A stretch of DNA of 64,000 bases from Lyophyllum atratum (taxonomy: Eukaryota; Basidiomycota; Agaricomycetes; Agaricales; Lyophyllaceae), in the NCBI GenBank assembly GCA_014905825.1, contig JACGCN010000069.1, positions 1 to 64,000 of the forward strand, read 5' to 3'. A program made the translations under genes and the position numbers. Of this stretch, positions 56,828 to 64,000 are shown piece after piece; the first letter of the stretch is position 1, and each line of letters begins with the position of its first letter. The notes below the pieces were generated by a model that saw only the letters and a program-made list of their open reading frames with translations, ran no database searches and had not been told where the DNA came from.

Positions 56828-58719
56828 AACGGGCGTTTGGACCCCTCGTATACCTGTCGTTGAATGGTTTTAATGTGATACGGACTTGGCTGGAGATAAT
56901 TGCATGTTTTTTGAGGGAGGATGTACTTTGGCGAGTGTCGGCAATTGTGTGGTGCGTGGCGAAGGGTTGAGATCCGTCAAGATTTCAAATGATATACTGC
57001 TGCGTTCTTATTCCATTTCCTACCAGTTTTCGGTTGTTTGTTAGCGCTGCTCGACGATGATTTTGCTATTAGGTCCTCTCTCGAAGAACAAAGGCGAGGA
57101 GAATAACGGTTTCGGTTCGTGACGAGGGCATGACCAAGGCTCCCGGCTTTCTCAATTCTATCATCATGATATTAACCTTTCATTCTAGGACTTCTGGTCG
57201 GCGCGCCTCCCTCAGGCCTGCATTCGCGATGGGCAGGTGTGTGACGCGTCTCTATCACATGATAATCACATGACTTCTGACCTTGAATTCGAAGCCCAAG
57301 TCGCGTTGGCCGAAACCTCAATTTTACAGCAACGCTTACGGGCCCGGAACCACCACTCGTGCCGAGGCTTTCAATTTGAATAGCGATTTTCTCAAAATCA
57401 GAACTAGCGTAAGTATGGTTAACATTCTGTACGTTCATCCAGTCATCTTCGACACCCGCAACTAACATCCTCTTTAGGTCCTGGTCATCAGGACGAGCCG
57501 GGTTAAACGGCGCGCATATAACTATGTAGGATTGAGCAGTTTATGCTGGTGAGTTGTGATGCATATATAGGGATGGTTTTTGAAAGCGCTTACCGACTTA
57601 CGTTTTTTTCGATAAGGTCCTGTCGATACCAATCGACGGAACGGCGCTCGTAGTGACCCCAAAGGAATGATTCTATCTAACCAAGGATGCTACATGATCA
57701 GTATATGGAGACCGGTAGTCGGTGAGGAGCACTACATGCTTACATCTCTCTTCAAGTGTCTTGTTCAATCGTTATCATCCAAGCACCTGACGTAGCTCCT
57801 GTCGGAGACCTTAATCTTATGTCGCTTTCTGCTCACTTCTTCCCAGCAGTTGTTGAACATCGATCACCCCAGGCCTTTCGCGACCTTCCGCAGCGACGAC
57901 TATGGAAGTCGAGACACTAAAGCGAGAAGTGATCCTTCGAATGTCCGGGCTCTGCAAGTCCTCGAAGTTGAAACGCATCCCGAGTGGATACGTTTGTACC
58001 CGAGTCGCATGGGACACATCAAAATTTCATCAAGACGTGTCCACCATCGTCCACCAAGCAGTCGGCGGGTGCATGCATTTGGGTTACGCAGATCCAGAAA
58101 TATTCACAGCGCCTTTTGGGTACCACGCGGCATCGAACGGTATAATTAGTTCGCCTCCTTATGTCTGTACACGTGGAATCAACGTGGACACATAACGCTT
58201 GTCATCGCAACCTCTTCACACAAACAGAACATTTCTCCATGCAACTGTCGGGTTAGCATCGGGCAAGAACCAACCATTTCGCTTTCCAAGTTTATGAGCA
58301 TCCTTTACTAGTGTCGTGAGTATTATTACCGATCCCAACCTTTATCGTGATACTGTTAACATTCATACAGGTGAAAGGATCATCCATATGTCTATCGTGA
58401 AGCTTATTTGGCAATTCGAGGTTGAGAGGTCGCCAGAAGGTTCGATCGCCTTTTCTCGACATAGGTCAGTCAATTCTAAGTTCATTCTAGTTGTCGCTGA
58501 CGCAATTCTGCAGGTTTCCGAAGAACTCAGCGGCAGCGAAGCGGGTGTGACTATACAGATAGTGAGGCAACCGGCAAACTTGGGGGAGCTCGTTCAGATT
58601 GCCTTGCAGCTTTCGCTCGGCAGGAGTATGCATTAAAAGGCCAGTCGTTTTGAGTCCTCACACCCCCAGCACCTGTTCTCCTTCGACATTCCCTGTGTTT
58701 GTAACTGCCTAAGAGAATC
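56828..58719. other. Region with unassigned short frames
   Basis: Plus-strand frames at 57902-58195 (starting MEVETLKREVILRMSG) and 58316-58636 (ending VQIALQLSLGRSMH) have moderately protein-like composition and could be exons of one gene. I could not splice them convincingly and I recognise no domain. Confidence 0.35.
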
Positions 58720-60034
58720 ATGTGTGGCTCTGAATACACCGTTCGTTCTCTGGTGTACTCTTCAGCTCGGTTTCCCGCTAACCACCGCGCCTCTTCACAG
58801 GGAAAAGGACCCGATGAAATCACAATTGCGTAAATATAGAGTAGTCTGTCACCATTTTCGCTCTCATACTGAGCAATCCGAAACAGCGTAATGGGACCGA
58901 CAGGCACCGGGAAGTCTTCGGTAAGTACCAAAATGATGCTCTGCGAATCGCTCTTGGAAAACTTTGTCTAGTTCATCAACCTCTTGAGCGGCGCAAATCT
59001 TCAAGTCAGCGGAGAGTTGGAGTCTTGTACAACCTCAGTACAGACAACTAACCCCTTCGAACTTGATGGTCATCGCGTAACTCTCATCGACACGCCAGGG
59101 TTCGATGACTCCAGGCTCCGAGACACAGACGTGCTGGCAATGATCGCTGCCCACCTCTCCCTCACGTGGGTGTCTCTTCGTCAATCAATCTCTTTGTGTA
59201 AGTCACGACGCCTGCAGGTACAAGCATGGCAAGCTGCTCACTGGTGTTATCTATATGCACCGTATCCTCGATAATCGGATGGGGGGGATCTCATCACGGA
59301 ACTTCAAAATGTTCCGAAACCTCTGCGGCGACACATCGTTGAAGAACGTTGCAATTGTCACCACCATGTGGGGGAAGATCGATCTCGACCTTGGGCAGGC
59401 TAGGGAGAGAGAACTCGCGTCGAAGGACATCTTCTTCAAGCCAGTCCTTGACAGGGGCGCGAGGCTCGCTCGTCACGACCACACTCTCGAATCTGCCCAA
59501 GGAATCCTTCGATCCTTTTTTAGCCAGGAACCACAGGCGCTTCAGATTCAGCAAGAACTCGAAGCGGGGATGGATATATCACAGACGTGTGCAGGCAAAG
59601 AGCTGAATCGCGATCTAACGGAACAGATTGCGCAGCATCGCAAGGAGATGCAGGCTCTAATGGAGGAAATGAACGAGGCGAGTCGGCTGAGAGACGAAGT
59701 GACACGTAAGGAGTTGGCCGAGGATCGGGCGAAGTTGCAGGAGGAGGTGAAGCGTATCCAAGCCGATGCGAGGAACATGGCCGCCGGTTACGCTGAAGCG
59801 CTGGCGAAGCTGGAACAGCGGATGAATGACACAGAGACAGCGGCGAAAGCTTCTACCGAGGTGACTGAAATGCGGGACTTGAGGGTGCGTAGCGAGGACG
59901 CCTTCAAGAACTTAAAGAATGCAGTCCCCGACAATGCCGTATTGGAGGCCAAGCTTGGTGGAGCATTTCCGATATTCGGTTTCTGGGGCAAATTGGCCGT
60001 GATGTTATCGCCATTCTCGTTGTCGTGGAAGTAA
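58720..60034 (+). CDS. AIG1/septin-like P-loop GTPase with coiled coil
   Basis: Five exons (58720-58752, 58801-58829, 58887-58920, 58972-59165, 59218-60034) sum to 369 codons. The G1 loop is AVMGPTGTGKSSFINLLSG, the G3 is LIDTPGFDD, and the likely base-recognition region is VAIVTTMWGKID. This is the TRAFAC, AIG1/Toc34-related fungal family, expanded in Agaricomycetes and often annotated only as a G-domain protein. A long coiled coil (about residues 210-300, ELNRDLTEQIAQHRKEMQAL onward) follows, then a short hydrophobic C-terminus (FPIFGFWGKLAVMLSPFSLS) that may touch a membrane. The first 33-nt exon is my least certain choice: the ATG at 58720 gives a clean junction into GKGPDEITIAV. No partner gene is nearby. 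Confidence 0.82.
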
Positions 60035-60360
60035 TGACTGATAGTCAGTATGGTCGACCGACATTTCTCGTCGCATTCTCGTGTCGGATCACGTCATCTA
60101 GGTTTTAACATAGCAGAATGCATACAGTTCAGGCTGCTTGAAGAACGCAATAAGCGCAAAGAATCCGGACCTTGTGCGTTAATCCATATCACTTACGCCT
60201 AAGGAGGTTTCATGTGACGTTAAGAGCTTCAAACGAGAGGTCTGAGGATTCTGTTGGAGTCATGACCCATATACGCAAGGTAAAATTGATGAAAAAATAC
60301 AGTTCGAGCCTATGAAATAAACGTTACAGATAAGTACAATGGTACATTTCCTCCTTCTCC
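60035..60360. other. Intergenic between convergent genes
   Basis: 3' flanks of the GTPase and the aldehyde dehydrogenase. Nothing else was seen. Confidence 0.5.
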
Positions 60361-62396
60361 CTAGTGCGCAAGACCATTTCCATTGGCGAAGGACGATTCG
60401 GGTATCTTCACACGGATAGGAGCGGACATAAAAGCCAGCTTGTCCTCCGTGTAAGGTGGGTAGCGGACTTCGAGTGTCGGTTCCGCTCTATTGCACGAAG
60501 ATACCTATAAGAATGGAGCATGTGAAGCGCAGGAAAAGAGGCGTACGATTTCGGAACATCGATGCAGGCACGGTCATACATGAAGTTCTCATAGCTATAC
60601 TTGAGGACCTGACGTCCATCTGTAAACGAATCAGCACTTCGGCTGGTGATGGCATACTTAGGGCTTGACTTACAACCGGATTCACCCACACCTCCAAACG
60701 GTAGCTCATTGACTATTCAGTATATTAGCGTGGATTCGAGTGACAAATATGAGAACAGACCTGATAATTGCTGGAAGGTATCGTTGAATACAAGATTGCC
60801 GCTCAAGGTCTCCTCGATGACTGCGCGTTGTTATATTAATAAGTTTTGTAGAGAGATTTCGCGAGACTACCTACTGGATTTCTTTGTTTTAGCGTCTTCC
60901 GTGAACACGTACAAGACCAAAGGGTGATCACTGGTTGGAAATGGTGAGTAAATAATGGACATATGATCGAAATTCTAACCGAGAGTTGACAAATTCGATG
61001 GCATCGGCTACGCTGTCGACAGAAATCACAGGAAGGATTGGACCGAATATCTCTCTATGGCGATATTTGAGCCAATGGGACAGGAGGATCGAATTAGAAG
61101 CACGTACTCTTCCAGCAGCGAATCACCTTCGGCTACATTCTTCACGATCGTTGGCTCGAAACCGAGTTTCCCATTGGTCTTCCCACCGAATACGATTTCT
61201 CCCTTGGTTCGATCCAACAGACCTTTCAAGCGTTGTAAGTGTAACTCGGAGACGATCCGGCTTATCGAAGTAGAATTGAGGGCGCCTTCAGGATAGAAAG
61301 TATCGTAAGTCGATTTCAGAGCTGCTATGAATTCCTCTTGCTTTTCCCGGAGTACGAGCACGTAGTCTGGGGCGACGCAGATCTGTTAAAGGCGCGTTTA
61401 GTACGTCATGTAGGCTGCGCTGGCTGAGAAATTCTGACTTGACCGGCGTTGTTGATCTTTCCCCAAAGAATGCGTTTCGCTGCAAGGGCAATATCGAATG
61501 TGCCGTCGACGATCACCGGCGACTTTCCACCTAGCTCTAGGGTAAGTGGAGTCAGGTGCTTGGCTGCCGCAGCTGCGATGATCCGAGCGACACGTCCATT
61601 TCCGGTGTAAAAGACTGAAGAGTATCAGTGAAATTTGATGTGTGTGGTTCCTGGACTTACTGTGATCCCCTGCAAGCCGTGAATCAGACATGAGCGCGCT
61701 TTTAAATATGAAAGGGCATACACTGAAGCTCTAGGAGTTTCGTGATCTCTGGAACTGCGCCAAGAACGACCCGATATGCAGATTGATCTAAGTACTGCGG
61801 TAGTAGTTGTGCAAGGAGCGCGGCATAATTTGCTGCAATTTCAGATGGCTTGATGACGGCGCAACAGCCTGCTGAGATCGCTCCATAGAGGGGCTGAAGG
61901 GTCAAGATGAGTGGATAGTTCCATGGTCTTGCGACGTGGTCATGATCATGAGCGAGGTTTTATCACGAAACAAAATGATCATCTTACGATATGATCAAGA
62001 CGGTGCCTTTAGAGCCTTTGTGAATTGTTGGTGACCAAGACTTCTGCCACTCCGGAACCTCGACCGTTTCTGGCTTCGTCCACTCTTCCAACTTCTCCGC
62101 ACATGTCATCGCTCTGTCAATTACCACGCCAATCTCTGCGAAGGAAGCTTCCATCTTGGGACGTCCGAGGTCTGCCGCGAGTGATTCTGCGAAGGCATCC
62201 GAGTTTTCCTGCATCATCCGTGCAAGCTGGAGTAGCTGATGTCGGCGCCATGCCAGAGGCCGTGTAACACCTTTTCGGAAAGATTGACGAAGAGCAGTTC
62301 GGATCTAAGGTGCCGAGGTAAGCCATTTCAAGATATAAACCAGGCCATGTAAAAATGGCTCGCCTTAGGAATCTCTTCAATGGGAGTAGTGCTCAT
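60361..62396 (-). CDS. Class-3 (fatty) aldehyde dehydrogenase
   Basis: NAD(P)-dependent aldehyde dehydrogenase of the ALDH3 type, oxidising aldehydes (often fatty or aromatic) to acids. It begins [11 protein letters not shown]. Motifs are [61 protein letters not shown] (general-base Glu) and [12 protein letters not shown] (catalytic Cys). These are followed by [46 protein letters not shown] and [19 protein letters not shown]. It ends near NGNGLAH at TAG 60361. All junctions can be placed. The first intron (62363-62305) would use a GC donor (AAG|GCGAGC), the only non-GT donor in this gene. No C-terminal membrane anchor is evident, so a soluble or peripheral enzyme is likely. Confidence 0.92.
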
Positions 62397-63130
62397 CCTG
62401 ACGGTCGTAAGATGAGTTGGAGGAAGTAGGAGCTCTGATCGAGGTTGCGATCGGGCTTTTATACCTTCGATCAGAGGGTTCGGGTATATGTTTTACCAGA
62501 GACTGCTATAACGTGGCTGGGGGCGTCATTTGTCACAAGTTCTCACATGCCAAGCTTCTTGAATCTCAGGCTGCCCCAGGACAACCCAGGAGGGGGTGCA
62601 CTCAGGTGACAACTGGTACCTTGTTCGACTGTCTTTCTGATTGCGCGACGAGATATATGTCCTCATCCTTCCGCTTTGTTCCCACTACTTCCGACCGCGC
62701 GCTATAAAAGTCCTAAACAAGGTATGATCCCACCTAGCGCGTCCCACGTACTGACATGGGTTAAATAATCAATTAGCATGGAGTGGCCTGACCTGATCAA
62801 AAACACTCTCTAGACTTCAAATTTGGTATCCGGTTAGCATAGATTTATGTCTAGCATAATCTGTGAGGTAAAGTGGACCTTCGGAGAGTCGTCGTGAGTG
62901 CATATGGGTTTACTGGAGCGGCTTACGATTGCTACGAGCGGTCGGCCCAGAACTTTGTAGTCGAAGTGCCTTGACCTGATCAACCACAGCATGAACTCGA
63001 GACTGAAATCAGGGAATACTTCGAATTCGTTCTACGTTGGTACATGTGACATAAATGGTTTCCAAATACCATGATGAGTTTCGAACGAGGGAGTCGAAAA
63101 GAATGTTTAGGTATCGTCTCCATGTCCTGC
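62397..63130. other. Intergenic, nothing recognised
   Basis: Upstream of the ALDH gene and 3' of the dynamin-family gene. No structure was seen. Confidence 0.5.
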
Positions 63131-64000
63131 CTACGACAGCCCGAAAGTGTGGAGCGCTTGCTTAACTTCTTCTAGTCTCTTCTTCCGAGCACTTAACTCC
63201 TTCCTCGTTACCACAACCAAAGGATTCTCTGCAAGATACATGCCACAACGATCGGTCGCACCCGCTGTTCCAAGAGCAAATTTTGTGATCAAGGATGACT
63301 GCATGTCGTCAGCGGTCGCTTTAACGAAAAGGCAGTCGATCAAGGAAGGAACGTTGTCGATGATGCGCTGAAGAGACAGATTCAGCAGCTGTACAATCCG
63401 AAAGTAGTCGATTATGAGGGAGCGCTAACCTTGTACGCTATCTGAAAGTAGCCTCGAACCTCGGCCATAACATTCATTTCTGATTCGTACTTATCAGGAG
63501 GTTTGAGCCGAGTAAGATCTTCAGCGGTGACGGGATGGCCCAAGACCGCCGACAATGCCGCAAGCACCTCGTCGAGCTTAGTCTCCCTATCGCGTTCAGG
63601 ATGTTGCTGTTGCTGTTGCTGTGGCGCCGCAGGCATGCCAAAAATTGCATTGGACGTAGCACCATCTGGAGTACGGCTTTCAGTTGGGTCGCGAATTGCA
63701 ATTTAAAGATCAGAATTCGTACTCGCTGATTTTGTGACCTGAGCCTCGCCACTCTCCGTTGTTCTACGCTTCTTAGAGGCGGGCTCGCCATCCCTACCAG
63801 ACCTGGCAGCCTTGTAGATGGTCAGCCACTTCGCATGCGACACAGATAGGTAGTGAGTATTCTGGGTAAAAGGTGTCGTTTCAGCCTTCAGGGTATGCCG
63901 AACGATCGCAGCGCAGATGCCGAAATGCTTCTGAACGATCTCAGATACAAATATCCTGATAATTGCGTCTGAGGACAGCCAAAAAAACGTTCTACGAGAG
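63131..64000 (-). CDS. Dynamin-family GTPase, C-terminal part (cut by window)
   Basis: Only the 3' end lies in the window. The exon at 63955 downward reads IFVSEIVQKHFG, then TPFTQNTHYLSVSHAKWLTI, matching the stalk (dynamin central) region of fungal dynamins. A charged linker (SKKRRTTESGEAQ) with a poly-Gln run (MPAAPQQQQQQ) follows. The GTPase effector domain comes next: DKYESEMNVMAEVRGYFQIA, then across an intron RIIDNVPSLIDCLFV, KFALGTAGATDRCGMYLAEN, ending RLEEVKQALHTFGLS at 63131. A 57-nt intron (GTACG...CCAG around 63665-63725) removes a TAA. Dynamins polymerise on membranes to drive scission or fusion; which organelle is served cannot be read without the GTPase domain. Confidence 0.85.

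Noticed and set aside
63660..63730. Premature stop in the dynamin-family gene
   Set aside because: A 57-nt GT-AG intron covers the TAA and joins the flanking frames exactly.

Overview
The window is nuclear DNA of a filamentous basidiomycete, most likely an Agaricomycete. The support is short GT-AG introns of about 50-65 nt in nearly every gene (many genes have 5-20), exons down to 4-23 nt, and protein families typical of that class: a DUF6534-type seven-helix protein, CYP64-like P450s, a fungal-expanded AIG1-like GTPase, and an SF1 helicase with a disordered tail. Gene models were spliced by eye: reading frame had to carry across plausible GT/AG sites and family motifs had to stay intact. No alignment or database search was run.

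Layout. 1-2.6 kb: no gene recognised. 2.6-4.5 kb (-): stand-alone adenylation (AMP-binding) enzyme. 5.5-7.8 kb (+): mucin-like single-pass membrane protein. 8.2-11.8 kb (-): MYND zinc-finger gene, then a cytochrome P450. 13.0-15.7 kb (-): wrecked copy of the exosome nuclease gene DIS3/RRP44. 17.8-19.9 kb (+): DUF6534-like membrane protein. 20.85-21.2 kb: tandem repeat of about 130 bp. 21.7-23.5 kb (-): WRAP53/TCAB1-like WD40 protein. 24-25.7 kb: head-to-head pair of small Cys/His-rich paralogues. 26.1-31.4 kb (+): vacuolar-type GH38 alpha-mannosidase. 32.0-33.2 kb (-): frameshifted PD-(D/E)XK-like gene. 33.5-36.7 kb (+): P450 fragment, then a second P450. 37.3-37.95 kb: tandem repeat of about 290 bp. 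38.0-39.5 kb (-): HMG-box factor. 41.1-44.1 kb (-): F-box gene split by a 1.1-kb hAT-like element. 46.1-49.9 kb (-): UPF1-like helicase. 50.6-51.4 kb (+): MsrA. 51.9-52.7 kb (+): second MYND gene. 53.3-53.9 kb (-): QCR6. 54.1-56.8 kb (+): F-box protein and a membrane protein. 58.7-60.0 kb (+): AIG1-like GTPase. 60.4-62.4 kb (-): class-3 aldehyde dehydrogenase. 63.1-64 kb (-): 3' end of a dynamin-family gene cut by the window edge.

The genes do not form one pathway. They are a mix of housekeeping functions (QCR6, MsrA, mannosidase, WRAP53, dynamin, ALDH) and lineage-expanded accessory families (P450, MYND, F-box, GTPase, adenylation enzyme). The unusual feature is the density of duplication and decay. 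There are two MYND paralogues and two P450 paralogues in mirror-image order and orientation, a third P450 fragment, a divergent Cys-rich duplicate pair, a DIS3 relic, a frameshifted nuclease-like gene, and an F-box gene broken by a transposon whose removal would restore the frame exactly.
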